This document shows, one piece after another, positions 51,784-62,409 of a stretch of 64,000 nt of DNA (positions within the stretch are counted from its first letter, which is position 1; each line of letters begins with the position of its first letter). A model generated the notes under the pieces. The model did no database searches, was not told the DNA's origin, and worked only from the letters and a program-made list of their open reading frames with translations. The stretch is taken from assembly GCA_945957605.1 (NCBI GenBank), contig CAMFLR010000012.1, positions 203,414-267,413 of the forward strand, in the 5' to 3' direction. The stretch is from an uncultured Isosphaeraceae bacterium (GTDB lineage: Bacteria > Planctomycetota > Planctomycetia > Isosphaerales > Isosphaeraceae). Made by a program: the position numbers and the translations under genes.

Positions 51784-54700
51784 CTACGCTCCCATCACAA
51801 TCCGTACCTCGTAACTTCCGCCGTCATCGGTGAGCGTGATCGCCTCGCCGGTTACGGCGTTGCCGTTGACCGACACCGACCGCACGCCAGTCTCGACGCC
51901 ATCGGGATTCTCGACAGCGATCCGGTACGTCGACTTGCGATATCGATATGTTAGCTCAAACCCTGGCCAGCCGCGCGGGATGCAGGGTTTTACGGTAAGC
52001 TGATTCCCTTCGAGCTGGAACCCGAGCAGGTTTTCGAGCGCGAGGCGATAAACCCACGACGCCGAGCCGGTGTACCACGTCCAACCGCCTCGTCCCGTGT
52101 GCGGCGGCATGCCGTAAATGTCAGCGACGACAACATAAGGCTCAACCTTATACAGCTCCACCTCTTCGGGGCTCAGAGCGTGGTTGATCGGGTTGAGCAT
52201 GTCGAACAGTGCCATCGCACGATCGCCCTGGCCGAGAAGCGCGGTCGCGATGCCGACCCATGTTGCGGCGTGGGTGTACTGGCCGCCGTTTTCACGGATG
52301 CCCGGCACGTACCCCTTGATGTAGCCGGGCTGGAGCGAGCCGGTATCAAACGGCGGAGTGAACAGGAGGACCAGCTTTTCGTGATCTTTCACGAGCTGAG
52401 TTTCAACCTGCCCCATCGCCTCGAGGCTGCGAGTGGGGTCCCCAAATCCTGAAATAACTGCCCAGGTTTGCACGATTGAGTCGATTTTACATTCCTCGTT
52501 CGACTTCGAGCCGAGCGGCGTGCCGTCGTCGAAGTACGCGCGAAGATACCAGTGGCCATCCCACGCGTTTTCTTCAGTCGACTTTCGAAGCTCATCGGCA
52601 GACTCGCCGAATTTCGCTGCACGGGCATGATCGCCGCGACCTTCGGCAAGTTTGGCGAATCGCGCGAGTGCGCTGCAAAGGAACCACGCGACCCAGACAC
52701 TCTCTCCCTCGCCGTGGATGCCGACGCGATTCATGCCGTCGTTCCAGTCGCCCGAGCCCATCAGCGGCAGGCCATGCTTGCCCAGCATGCCGCAAGCCCG
52801 TTCGAGGGCAATTGTTCCGTGCTCGTAGATCGTGCCGGTCTTGGTGGAAACGGTTGGCAAGCCGTACGTATCCTCCTGGCCGAACATGAGCGGCGGGCCT
52901 TCGATGAACGGCACCGTCTCGTCGAGAATCGACGTGTCGCCCGTCACCCGCACGTAATGCGCGGTGACGAACGGCAGCCAGAGGTAGTCGTCGGAGAACC
53001 GAGTGCGGACGCCACGTCCTAGCGGCGGATGCCACCAGTGTTGGGCATCACCCTCGACGAACTGCCGGGCCGCCGCGCGAAGAATGTGCGCCCGTGCCTC
53101 GGCCGGATCGCCATAAACCAGGGCCATCACATCCTGAAGCTGGTCGCGATAACCGTATGCGCCACCGGACTGATAAAACGCCGAGCGGCCCCAAATTCGG
53201 CAAGCGAGCGCCTGGTAGAGCAGCCAGCGATTGACCATCAGGTCGAGCGCGCGGTTGGGAGTCTTCACCTGAACCGCGCCGAGCAAGCCGTCCCACTGGG
53301 CGACAACGTCATCGAGTGCAGCCTTCGCGTTCGCCGGTTCGCGGTAACGCTCGATCAGTTTCTGGGCATCTTCGACCGACCCGGACTGGCCGATCACGAA
53401 GACGATTTCGACGGTTGCACCGGGCGCGACCGTCAGTTGCGCCTGTACCGCGCCGCAGGGATCAAATCCGCCGCCAACCCGGTTGGACAGTTCGGTACGC
53501 GAGAGTGCGGCCGGAAACACCACCGATCCATTGCGTCCCAGGAACTCTCCGCGGTCGGCGGTATAGGTCCTCGGGCGGAGGTTCACGTCGAGGAAAGCGA
53601 CCCGCCCTGGCACGTCGGTGTTGTAAGGATTCCGCGCCAGAAGTGCGCCGGTTTCGGAATCAAGTTCGGAGTGAATGAAGTGGGCCGACTGCTCCCGGCG
53701 CGATCCCAGAACCCACTCGGCATAGTACGTCGCCGAGAGTTTCCGCGGCGCATTGCCGGTGTTCGTCAGTGAGAGATGGACGACCTTCACCGGATCAGCA
53801 ATCGGTGCGAAGACCGTCAGCTTCTGGTCGATCCCAAAGAGGCTACGCTCGAACGTCGAGTACCCCTGACCATGTCGCACAACCACAGGCTGAGGGTGCG
53901 GAATCGGTCCCGGCGTGGGGCACCAAACCTCGCCGCCTTCCTCATCTCGGACGTAAAGCACCTCGCCCGGCTGGTCGGAAACCGGGTCGTTGTTCCAGGG
54001 GGTCAAACGGTTCGACTGGCTGTTTCCCGCCCACGTCGATCCTGAGCCGTACTCAGAAATCAGGAAGCCGAAACCTGGGTTCGCAATCACGTTGATCCAC
54101 GGCGCCGGTGGCAGCGCGAGCCTTGGCGCGGCTTCTAGACGCGGCTTGCCATTGCGGCTTGGCGGGGCGTTTGGCGTGCTCCCGCGAAGCATGATTACAT
54201 ATTCACGACCATTGGATGCGAATCCGCCCAGGCCGTTGTTGAAGTCGAGATCGGCCGGCACGTCGATATCGCCAATTCCCGGCTCGATTCGCGGACGCGT
54301 CGGACTGAGTGGCGCCGGCAATGCGCGAGCACGTTCTACGCGATCGAGCTGCGCAGCGAGCGGTCCATGTGCACCAACCAGCACCACCCGCGCGACCAGT
54401 TGCAACAGATCACAATCAGCATCAGTAACGGTCGCCTTGTCGCGCACGAACACGCCGCCCGGCTTGTCCATCAGCTCGTTCGCGTGACTTGCCTTCACGA
54501 TGTCGACGATCGCGTTGTGCAACTCGTCGTGATACGGGGCAGGGCGTTCGTCGAGGAAAACGAGATCGAACGGCACGCACTTTCTGCGCAGGAACGAGTG
54601 CGCGGCGAGGAGTTGATGAACGAGCGTTAGCTCTTCGTATTCAACCAGCCGCACCAGCACGATCGGCAGATCGCCCGAGATTCCCAGTTTCCAGAGACCG

Positions 54701-57700
54701 GCCTGACCCGGAGTATCGGCCGTGATCACATCATGATTCGACCGCGGAAGCGATCCCGAATAAATGATGTGCGCCGCCAGACGCTGGAACAACACGGCCT
54801 GGTCGGGCTGCCAGGTGCGCTGGCGGTGCTCGACTTGCGAATGCGCCCATGCGAGATCAAACGCGCGAGCCACCGCGCCGGCTTCGCGATACTGTCCCGC
54901 GAGCCGCTCGGCTTCCTCGCGTGTGTTCGCCATCGCGGTCGTGAATGCGACCATCGCCGATGAGCCTGGTTCGATGCGCAGCTTGCGCCTCAGGCTGGCG
55001 ACGGGGTCGAGCACCGCGCCGGTTGTTCCCGATAGATGGACACCAGGATCGAGCGCGGCAGGCGCTGCGGTTGTGCGGCCTCGTCCCAGGAACCGCGCGC
55101 GATCGGTCTCGAACTCAATCGCACCAGCGCCCATATCCGACGCCGAAACATGAAGCGCCCAGAGCGGTGGTTGCTCGACCTGCCTGGGCCGGCGGCGGCA
55201 GAGCAGAGCGCCCGCGTTGCCGAGCCATTCGGTTTCGATGAACAACTTGCCAAACGCGGGATGCATTCCATCGCCGTTGTGCGAGGCGAGAACGATTTCC
55301 GCGTAACTCGTAACTTCGATCTCGCGGACCGCGAGGCTGTGGTTCGTGAGTGTGATCCGGCGGATTTCGGCCAAGCCTTCGGGCGAAACGGTGACCTCCA
55401 TCCGCGTTTCGATTCCCTCATCTCTGCGCCGGAAGACGGCCTTGTCGGATGAGAAGAGGACCTCGTATTCGTCGGGAAGTTTGCGAGTCGGCTGATAGCC
55501 GGTCGACCAGTAAACTCCCGAGTGCACGTCGCGAATGTAGTGGAACTGGCCCCAATGATCGCGCGTGATATCTTCGCGCCAGCGGGTGATGTCGAGCCCG
55601 TGGCAAGTGCTATAGCCGGCCCCCGAGTTGGTGACCATCACGCTGTATTGCGTGTTGGAGAGCAGGTGAGTTCGAGGCGCAGCAGTCGCGGGCGAACTCA
55701 GCCGGCGACTCATGGGCGGGGTCGCGACTGCGCGGGTTTCGATCGGCGTCACATCAGGCTTGCCGTCGATCTCATCGGCCGAAACGATCGGTACGTCCTT
55801 GGCGATTCGCTCCTGTAGCAGCAGTTCGCCGGAGCGCACGGTCGTCGATTGATGGAACCGCCGCGGCATGATGTCGCCGAGCGTTGCGTTGGCGATCGCG
55901 ATCAGGCTCATCCCCTGGTGATGCGCCATATACGATCGCACGACGATCGACTTTTTCCCGCGCGGCATGCGATCGCCGGTGTAATCGATTGCCTCGTAGA
56001 AACCGTATGAACCGAGGCCGCCTTCCTGATCGATCCGCTTGAAGTTCGCAAGCGCCTCGCGAGGTTCAACCATCGTCGCCAGTGCAGTGGCGTACGGAGC
56101 AATCACAAGGTCGCGTGCCAGCCCGCGCTTGAGACCAAGACCGGGAACGCCGAACGACTGGTACTGGTAATCGCCATCGAGATATTGCGCCGAGAATCCC
56201 GACTCGGAAATACCCCACGGCACGTTGTTATGCTTGCCATACTCAATTTGCCGGGCGACCGTGGTGTTGATCATCTCGGCGAGGATTGTGCCGGGAAGCG
56301 ATTTGAGCAGCAGTCGCGGCATCAAGTACTCGAACATCGTGCCGCCCCACGAGAGCAGGCCGATGCTTCCCGCCGCCCGAATGAACGGACGGCCGAGCTG
56401 GAACCAATGCTTGCGCGGCACCTCGCCGCGAGCCACTGTGAGGTAGCTCGTCAGGCATGATTCTGAGGCGAGCAAGTCATAGCACGAGGGGTCGAGCCGA
56501 TCGTGCACGATGTTCGCGCCGATCGAATAGAGCTGCCGCTCCTCCTTGAAGAGGAACGTGAAATCCATCGCATCGGCCAGCGCCTCGGCACGTTCGCCAA
56601 GCCGTTCCAGCCGTTCGATCAACTCGGCCGCAATCGTGTTCGTGGTGGCGAGCTTGTCGAGCGGTCCAACCGTATTGAACAGCGCCAGCTCGGTCCGACG
56701 CTCGCGCACCTCGGTTTCAAACGCACGGAGCCAAAGCTCGACCGATTCGAGCCGCGACCCGTCGGTCAATTCCATCGATCGTGCTTTAGCAATCGCGTCG
56801 ACCGACTCCCACTCGAGCGTCCCCAGCCACGCATCCCAGCCCGCGAAATCACTCGGCTGTTCGTCGAGATGGCGATCGAGCTGTGTTAGCTTCTCCTCGA
56901 GCGCAAGGAACGCGCGAGTGTCGCCAAGTCCCTTCGCATGGTGCAACACATCGGTCGCCAGGCCAAGCGTATCGCGCAAGCCTTCCGCCGCCGATAGGCC
57001 AAGCACTGCCTCGCGCGCCTTGTCCTTCAACCCTTCGCGAAGCGCGATCAGGCAGCCGAGCAAGTTGCCGCTATCGACGGTCGACACATAAGCCGGCGGC
57101 AACACTTCGAGCGTGAGGGTGTGATACCAGTTGTAGAAGTGCCCCTTGTGCTTGGGCAGCGCTTCGAGCGTCGCCATCGTCTTTTCAAGCCGATCGACGA
57201 GCGTGCGAATGCCGATGTATCCCAGGTCGTGCGCTGTGAGCGTCGATAGGAGCAACAATCCCTTGTTCGTGGGCGACGTGCGGTGAGCGATCCGGTCGCC
57301 GCCTTCTTCCTGGAAATTGTCGGGCGGCAGCCAGTGATCGGCATCGCCGACGAACGTCTCGAAGAAGCGCCAGGTGCGCCGGGCGACGCGGCGAAGCGAT
57401 CGCTGCTCCTGCGACGTTAGCGGCACGGTCTCGCGATGTCGCGGCCGGCTAACAATGAACGCCACCACCGGCGAAATGAACCAGAGTGACGTGACTGGTA
57501 TCGCGTAGGCGAGGTTCGCCGAGTTCACCCCAGCGACGAGCGCCGTTACGACTAAGCCAAGCGTCGCGGCGGGCCACATTGTTTTGATGAACTGGCCGAT
57601 TCCGGTTCCTAGCCGACGCTCTGTCGACGCGGCGGTCTCCCATTCGAGCATGTCTCGATGCGTTATGAACAACCGCACGAGCGTGCGGGAGATCGCATCG

Positions 57701-60423
57701 ACCATGATGATTGCCTGATTCGCCAGGCATGTGAGCGTGAGTAACGTTTGAACGAACGTGTAAGGAAGACCGTCGAACAGTCCACGAATCGGCCCGAAGC
57801 TACGGCTCTTGATTGCGCCAAAAATCGCGCCGGTGGTTTGTTGGAAGACTGGCAAAAATGGCACCGCGAGCGCGACGAGCGTCCAGAGCCACCCGGGGCC
57901 AGGAAGCACCGTCCAGCCGAGAATCAGCAGCAGCAAGACCGACGGCGGTACCAGGCTGCGACGCAAATTATCGAAAACCTTCCAGCGCTCGCAGAATGGA
58001 AGCGGGTTACGCCGCGGACCATCCGGGCTCGGCACGCGGGGCGCCAGCCAGGGCAGCAATTGCCAGTCACCGCGCACCCAGCGATGTTCGCGTCGCGCGT
58101 ATGCGTGATAGCGCGGCGGAAAATCGTCGAACAGCTCGATATCGGTCACCAACCCGCAATGCGCGTAATTGCCTTCGATCAGGTCGTGGCTGAGGATCCG
58201 GTTTTCCGGGAACGTATGGCCCGTCGCGCCTTCAAACGCGTCGACGTCGTAAATCCCTTTACCCGTGAAACTGCCGCCGTTGAACAGGTCCATATAAACG
58301 TCGGACACAGCGACAGAATACGGGTCGATCCCCGCAGAGTACGCCATGATCGACGAGAACCACGACCCCATCGCCCCCGACATATGCACGCTCACGCGCG
58401 GCTGCAATACGCCGAACCCTTCGACCACGCGCCCCTGCGCATTGTCGAGCACAGGTTGATTAAGCGCGTGAGCAATCGTTCCCACAAGCTGCCGCGCGGT
58501 ATCGCGAATTAGCTTCGTATCGGCATCAAGCGTGATGATGTATTTGATAAATGGCAGCTTCGATAGATCGCCGCTGACAACTGTGTAGCTGGTATCGGTC
58601 GCACCTCGAAGCAAGCGGTTGAACTCGGTGAGCTTGCCGCGTTTCCGCTCCCAGCCCATCCAAACGCCCTGCGCGGCGTTGAACAGCCGCTTGCGGTGGA
58701 AGAGATAGAAAACCTCCTCACCTTCAACCGCGTAACGCTGATTCAACGCACGAACGCCTTCGATGGCCGATTGCACGTAGCCATCGTCTTCCGGCCGTGT
58801 TTCGGTCGGCGCGTCGGCGAAGTCTGTCAGGAGCGCGAAACGAAGCTGCGGGTCGGGATTGGCGAGATAATGAATCTCCAGCCGTTCGAGCAACACTCGC
58901 GCACTTTCGGGGCGCACCAGCATGCTCGGCATTACAACAAACGTCGAGCAATCGGCGGCGATTCCCTCGCGGAAACCAAGCTTCGGCAGCACCTTGGGCG
59001 GCATCAAGAGTGTGACCCAGTGGTTGACGACGCCAACCACCAGTTCACTCGTCGGAATGAGCAGGACAACGATCAGCCCAATCAACGCACCAACGCTCGG
59101 CGCCACCGTGCCGAACAGCGTGAGCAAGAGTGCCGTCAACGCGCCGATCGACCCGAAGTAGACGAAGTTCGGATGCGCGATCGTGAAGTCGAGCAGCCGC
59201 TCCCATCCCTTTGGCCGATACTTGAGCGAGCGCTTCAACTCGTCTTTGCCACGATCGATCAAATAATAGCCGACGTGTTCACGCGATAATGCCGCGCCGG
59301 TATTCTTCGCGGCTTCTGCGCGGGTAATCGCCTGTCGCGCGACTTCAACTTCTTCCACCTTCGCGCCGCGGGCAATCTTCTCGACGCTTCGACGGGTGCG
59401 GTCGCGCGTGGCGAAATCTTGCTTCGTATAAACACCAGCGGGATCGGTGCGGAGGATCGTCTCGACCTGGCTCGCCTTCTCGAAGAACGTGTTCCAGTCG
59501 AGCACATTCAGCAGCCGCAAACTCGTAATCGCATTGGCGATCGAAAGCTGATTCGCAGCCTGCAGGCGATGCTCGTTGACAAGCAACGTATTCGGGTCGA
59601 TGCCGAATCGCTCCAACTCGCCATCGAGCCTGTCGAGTGCGACCGCACCCGCCGGCCCCTGGTCGCGCAGCAATTCAATCAACCGGCCAACGAACGAGCC
59701 CTCGAGCTCACCAAACGGCGGGCTATCAACGTGCGGCACATCTTCGGCAACGACAGCGGTCGTGCTTGCGAGATGCGCAGCACCCCACTCATCGGCCCGC
59801 TTTCGTCCCGCGCGGCCGGCGAGCATCAGGTCGGCTAGCCGTCGCAAGTTCTCGAGCAACACAAGTCGCAGCATCGTCGGCACGGCCCAGAGCTCGCCGA
59901 TCAAGAGCGGCGCGACCGTCTGGAATGCGGCAACGAATCGATCGATGCGCAACTCATCGAGCCCACCGTCCGTGTGCGCCACGAGCGAGAGCGCCAGCGC
60001 ATACACGCGTGGGAAATCGTCGAGCGGCGGATCCGCGAGCTTGGGAAGCTCGGCGTCGTAGCCCGAAGGAAGGTCCTTCTTGACCTCGCGCAGCACTTCA
60101 TCGACGACGTGGTAGTTATCTATCAACCATTCGGCGTCGAGCCCGCGCCCTTCGACGCGATCGAAATCGTCGCGGATTGAATGGTGCGCGCGCTCGAGCG
60201 CGGTTCCATTTTCATGGAACCGCTTGAGCAGAGGGCTACTCGTCATCGTCAGCGGCGAAAGCTTGCAAACCGCTGCGAGCCGCCGCGCATGTTCTTCGAG
60301 ATGTTCGACGCCGAAGAGCTCAGCGCGAATCGGCTCGTTGCCCTGCGGGTCGATCAAGATGGATTCGGTGATTGATTCGCGGTCCCGAGAAGGCGCGGCC
60401 TTCCATTGTGACGTTAAACTCAT
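51784..60423 (-). CDS. ndvB: Cyclic beta-1,2-glucan synthase (GT84 / GH94)
   Basis: 2879 residues, the full size of Brucella Cgs and rhizobial NdvB. The enzyme initiates on itself, elongates a beta-1,2-glucan from UDP-glucose, trims the chain and cyclises it. N-terminal region 1-420; hydrophobic segments about 424-490 (VYFGSIGALTALLLTLFGTV and following); GT84 catalytic domain with TLD633-AD635-TKL and a QxxRW-like EHR781-W782-VRGDW; more membrane segments about 830-1000; a glucoamylase-like domain after 1050 (FLSVTHD-type cores such as GYIGIRTLVDRL, HFYNWYHTLTLEVLPPAYVS); and C-terminal GH94 phosphorylase repeats ending with MGSGD2559-WNDGMNRVG. I chose the ATG at 60423 (GGGGA upstream) over a GTG eight codons earlier. 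Product location: inner membrane, with glucan destined for the periplasm. Confidence 0.96.
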   Translation of the reverse strand: MSLTSQWKAAPSRDRESITESILIDPQGNEPIRAELFGVEHLEEHARRLAAVCKLSPLTMTSSPLLKRFHENGTALERAHHSIRDDFDRVEGRGLDAEWLIDNYHVVDEVLREVKKDLPSGYDAELPKLADPPLDDFPRVYALALSLVAHTDGGLDELRIDRFVAAFQTVAPLLIGELWAVPTMLRLVLLENLRRLADLMLAGRAGRKRADEWGAAHLASTTAVVAEDVPHVDSPPFGELEGSFVGRLIELLRDQGPAGAVALDRLDGELERFGIDPNTLLVNEHRLQAANQLSIANAITSLRLLNVLDWNTFFEKASQVETILRTDPAGVYTKQDFATRDRTRRSVEKIARGAKVEEVEVARQAITRAEAAKNTGAALSREHVGYYLIDRGKDELKRSLKYRPKGWERLLDFTIAHPNFVYFGSIGALTALLLTLFGTVAPSVGALIGLIVVLLIPTSELVVGVVNHWVTLLMPPKVLPKLGFREGIAADCSTFVVMPSMLVRPESARVLLERLEIHYLANPDPQLRFALLTDFADAPTETRPEDDGYVQSAIEGVRALNQRYAVEGEEVFYLFHRKRLFNAAQGVWMGWERKRGKLTEFNRLLRGATDTSYTVVSGDLSKLPFIKYIITLDADTKLIRDTARQLVGTIAHALNQPVLDNAQGRVVEGFGVLQPRVSVHMSGAMGSWFSSIMAYSAGIDPYSVAVSDVYMDLFNGGSFTGKGIYDVDAFEGATGHTFPENRILSHDLIEGNYAHCGLVTDIELFDDFPPRYHAYARREHRWVRGDWQLLPWLAPRVPSPDGPRRNPLPFCERWKVFDNLRRSLVPPSVLLLLILGWTVLPGPGWLWTLVALAVPFLPVFQQTTGAIFGAIKSRSFGPIRGLFDGLPYTFVQTLLTLTCLANQAIIMVDAISRTLVRLFITHRDMLEWETAASTERRLGTGIGQFIKTMWPAATLGLVVTALVAGVNSANLAYAIPVTSLWFISPVVAFIVSRPRHRETVPLTSQEQRSLRRVARRTWRFFETFVGDADHWLPPDNFQEEGGDRIAHRTSPTNKGLLLLSTLTAHDLGYIGIRTLVDRLEKTMATLEALPKHKGHFYNWYHTLTLEVLPPAYVSTVDSGNLLGCLIALREGLKDKAREAVLGLSAAEGLRDTLGLATDVLHHAKGLGDTRAFLALEEKLTQLDRHLDEQPSDFAGWDAWLGTLEWESVDAIAKARSMELTDGSRLESVELWLRAFETEVRERRTELALFNTVGPLDKLATTNTIAAELIERLERLGERAEALADAMDFTFLFKEERQLYSIGANIVHDRLDPSCYDLLASESCLTSYLTVARGEVPRKHWFQLGRPFIRAAGSIGLLSWGGTMFEYLMPRLLLKSLPGTILAEMINTTVARQIEYGKHNNVPWGISESGFSAQYLDGDYQYQSFGVPGLGLKRGLARDLVIAPYATALATMVEPREALANFKRIDQEGGLGSYGFYEAIDYTGDRMPRGKKSIVVRSYMAHHQGMSLIAIANATLGDIMPRRFHQSTTVRSGELLLQERIAKDVPIVSADEIDGKPDVTPIETRAVATPPMSRRLSSPATAAPRTHLLSNTQYSVMVTNSGAGYSTCHGLDITRWREDITRDHWGQFHYIRDVHSGVYWSTGYQPTRKLPDEYEVLFSSDKAVFRRRDEGIETRMEVTVSPEGLAEIRRITLTNHSLAVREIEVTSYAEIVLASHNGDGMHPAFGKLFIETEWLGNAGALLCRRRPRQVEQPPLWALHVSASDMGAGAIEFETDRARFLGRGRTTAAPAALDPGVHLSGTTGAVLDPVASLRRKLRIEPGSSAMVAFTTAMANTREEAERLAGQYREAGAVARAFDLAWAHSQVEHRQRTWQPDQAVLFQRLAAHIIYSGSLPRSNHDVITADTPGQAGLWKLGISGDLPIVLVRLVEYEELTLVHQLLAAHSFLRRKCVPFDLVFLDERPAPYHDELHNAIVDIVKASHANELMDKPGGVFVRDKATVTDADCDLLQLVARVVLVGAHGPLAAQLDRVERARALPAPLSPTRPRIEPGIGDIDVPADLDFNNGLGGFASNGREYVIMLRGSTPNAPPSRNGKPRLEAAPRLALPPAPWINVIANPGFGFLISEYGSGSTWAGNSQSNRLTPWNNDPVSDQPGEVLYVRDEEGGEVWCPTPGPIPHPQPVVVRHGQGYSTFERSLFGIDQKLTVFAPIADPVKVVHLSLTNTGNAPRKLSATYYAEWVLGSRREQSAHFIHSELDSETGALLARNPYNTDVPGRVAFLDVNLRPRTYTADRGEFLGRNGSVVFPAALSRTELSNRVGGGFDPCGAVQAQLTVAPGATVEIVFVIGQSGSVEDAQKLIERYREPANAKAALDDVVAQWDGLLGAVQVKTPNRALDLMVNRWLLYQALACRIWGRSAFYQSGGAYGYRDQLQDVMALVYGDPAEARAHILRAAARQFVEGDAQHWWHPPLGRGVRTRFSDDYLWLPFVTAHYVRVTGDTSILDETVPFIEGPPLMFGQEDTYGLPTVSTKTGTIYEHGTIALERACGMLGKHGLPLMGSGDWNDGMNRVGIHGEGESVWVAWFLCSALARFAKLAEGRGDHARAAKFGESADELRKSTEENAWDGHWYLRAYFDDGTPLGSKSNEECKIDSIVQTWAVISGFGDPTRSLEAMGQVETQLVKDHEKLVLLFTPPFDTGSLQPGYIKGYVPGIRENGGQYTHAATWVGIATALLGQGDRAMALFDMLNPINHALSPEEVELYKVEPYVVVADIYGMPPHTGRGGWTWYTGSASWVYRLALENLLGFQLEGNQLTVKPCIPRGWPGFELTYRYRKSTYRIAVENPDGVETGVRSVSVNGNAVTGEAITLTDDGGSYEVRIVMGA

Positions 60424-60700
60424 CCTGGCCGCTTCCCCTTGCTTCACAACGTCGAAAGAATGACTCGGTCGAAGTCACTCAACGGTGCCTCGCATGGCCG
60501 CCATCTTATCCGGAATGATCCCACTCAGCGATTGCAAGCCACCCAACTTCTTGCGAAAGATCGGGATGTTTTGCATTCCTTGAACAAGTCGAACGCAATT
60601 GTTGTGCCGCCGGCGCACCGGTTGCTACGCGTGCGCGGGGCGTTACAGTGTGGGGACGGAGATTCGCCAGGCTTTCGTCTTTTGCGAGCGAGCCAGTGAC

Positions 60701-61219
60701 ATGGATATTCACGAACTGAAAGCGCGCCAGGCGCCGCTCAAGGAGCGCTATCGCGCAGAACCCGAATCCGCCTGCGCAGTCCTGCGCGCAACCGGAGTCG
60801 TCGATGCCGATGGGCTGTCATGCAATGTTGCGACATTCCTGGGCGAAGCCCGCGCCGGCTTGCACCCCGCCGCAGGAGGTGACGGCAGCGAAGCCTGCTC
60901 GGGCGATATGCTGCTTCAATCGCTCGTTGCCTGCGCCGGTGTGACGCTCGCTGCGGTGGCAAAAACGCTCGGCGTTTCGCTGCAAAAAGCCAAGGTGATA
61001 GCGGAAGGCGACCTCGATTTCCGCGGTACGCTGGGCGTGAGCAAAGAGACCCCCGTCGGCTTCACGGCGGTCCGGCTGGCGTTCGAAGTCGAATCCGATG
61101 CGCCCGACGATCAGCTTGCAAACTTGCTGCGACTCACCGAGCGTTATTGCGTCATCTTCCAAACGCTCAAACAACCGCCGAGCGTTTCATCGCAAATCGT
61201 GCGCGCTCATTCGTCGTGA
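60701..61219 (+). CDS. OsmC family peroxide-reducing protein
   Basis: 172 residues. The OsmC/Ohr fold is seen in CNVATFLGEARAGLHPAAGG, the helix SGDMLLQSLVACAGVTLAAV holding the first catalytic Cys (C78), and LLRLTERYCVIFQTLKQPPS holding the second. Members reduce organic hydroperoxides through this Cys pair. The subfamily (OsmC, Ohr or YhfA-like) cannot be settled by eye. The ATG at 60701 is preferred; the open frame upstream to 60599 is not protein-like. Its last 13 bases overlap the end of the convergent channel gene. It is divergent from the cyclic glucan synthase. Confidence 0.88.
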   Translation: MDIHELKARQAPLKERYRAEPESACAVLRATGVVDADGLSCNVATFLGEARAGLHPAAGGDGSEACSGDMLLQSLVACAGVTLAAVAKTLGVSLQKAKVIAEGDLDFRGTLGVSKETPVGFTAVRLAFEVESDAPDDQLANLLRLTERYCVIFQTLKQPPSVSSQIVRAHSS

Positions 61220-62352
61220 TCGTCGAAGCGACGTCCAAGCGGAAGCGCGCCCAGGCCGATCGATCGTCGCATCCACGCGCTCGTCTGCCAGTTATCCACA
61301 ACGGCGTCTGCTGCGATGACGCGAGGGACATCGAGCACGAAGTGTCGGCCCAGCGCGAGCACGAACGGCTCGTACATCGCGCGCAACTCGTTCATCTTGG
61401 CGGCCGATCGCTCGTCGTGCCGCACGCGATAGCCGGCCGAAACCAGCGCGGTGCGAATCCTCGTGATTTCGTCCGGCGTGATGCGCGGCTCGTCGATTTG
61501 CAGCGGCGCAGAGCGGTAAATCTGCGCCAGGTCGACCGCCGCATGCCGCGCCATTGCGAATGTCAGCGTCGCCTGCGTCGAATCAATCTCTTCGAGATGC
61601 GACATGATGATGGCGCATGTGTCGAGCACGGCGGTCAGCGCTGCCAACCACGACTGATTATCGTGCTGCGAACGATAGAACGTCAGCACTGGAAACGAGA
61701 GATGGCTTTCGAGCACCTCCGCCGCCCAGTGCTCCCACTCGCTGAGATGGCTCAGCATCGACGCGTGTTCATGCGATCGCCCCGCACGGACGAGTGCCTC
61801 GGTGGCTGTCGGCGGTGAACCCGCGCGGGCGTCAAGTAGCGATATCGGCAATTCTCGCCGTGAAAACGCGCTGTACAGAACGGGAAGATAGCCAATCACC
61901 GCAGCAAGAAAACCGAACCCAACCCCCGACTCAATCACCGCAATGATTCGGCCAAGCGACGACGCGGGTGTGACATCACCATAGCCCAGCGTGAACATCG
62001 TCACGCCGCTCATATAGAAATAGTCAATCGGAGTCCGTTCGCCGCCCGGCGTGTTGAGCGGTGTGTCGAGCGATTGCTGCAACACGGCAAAACCAACAAT
62101 CAACCCCGACGCCCAGATCGCGAACAGCACGACGATCGACAGCGGCCCATACACGCTCAAAAACGCCTCGCGGCGCTTGCGCGAACCAATCGCCCGCGCG
62201 ACTGATTTCCACATCTGCCAGCTCAGCACGTAGTAATAGCGCGCCAGCCGGAACTTGCGCAAAACGCGCCTCGGCAGCAGTAGCGCCTCGAAGCCGTCGA
62301 GCAGGACGATGCCGATGACCATGATGCTCGAGATTGCCAGGAGGATCGACAT
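61207..62352 (-). CDS. Two-TM potassium channel with C-terminal regulatory domain
   Basis: 381 residues. A first membrane helix at about 3-25 precedes a basic linker. The pore module has an outer helix near 69-92 (LSIVVLFAIWASGLIVGFAV), the pore loop GVTMFTLGYGDVTPA with selectivity filter TLGYGD at 121-126, and an inner helix GRIIAVIESGVGFGFLAAVIGY. The C-terminal 200 residues are helical and soluble (HASMLSHLSEWEHWAAEVLE, DTCAIIMSHLEEIDSTQATL) with no RCK or cNMP motif that I recognise. It conducts K+ across the cytoplasmic membrane; gating is unknown. The 3' end overlaps osmC by 13 bases. Confidence 0.9.
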   Translation of the reverse strand: MSILLAISSIMVIGIVLLDGFEALLLPRRVLRKFRLARYYYVLSWQMWKSVARAIGSRKRREAFLSVYGPLSIVVLFAIWASGLIVGFAVLQQSLDTPLNTPGGERTPIDYFYMSGVTMFTLGYGDVTPASSLGRIIAVIESGVGFGFLAAVIGYLPVLYSAFSRRELPISLLDARAGSPPTATEALVRAGRSHEHASMLSHLSEWEHWAAEVLESHLSFPVLTFYRSQHDNQSWLAALTAVLDTCAIIMSHLEEIDSTQATLTFAMARHAAVDLAQIYRSAPLQIDEPRITPDEITRIRTALVSAGYRVRHDERSAAKMNELRAMYEPFVLALGRHFVLDVPRVIAADAVVDNWQTSAWMRRSIGLGALPLGRRFDDHDE

Positions 62353-62409
62353 GAGCCTGCAATTAGGGGGAATGGGGCGTAACGATCAACACGGCGGTTT
62401 CTGAAACCG

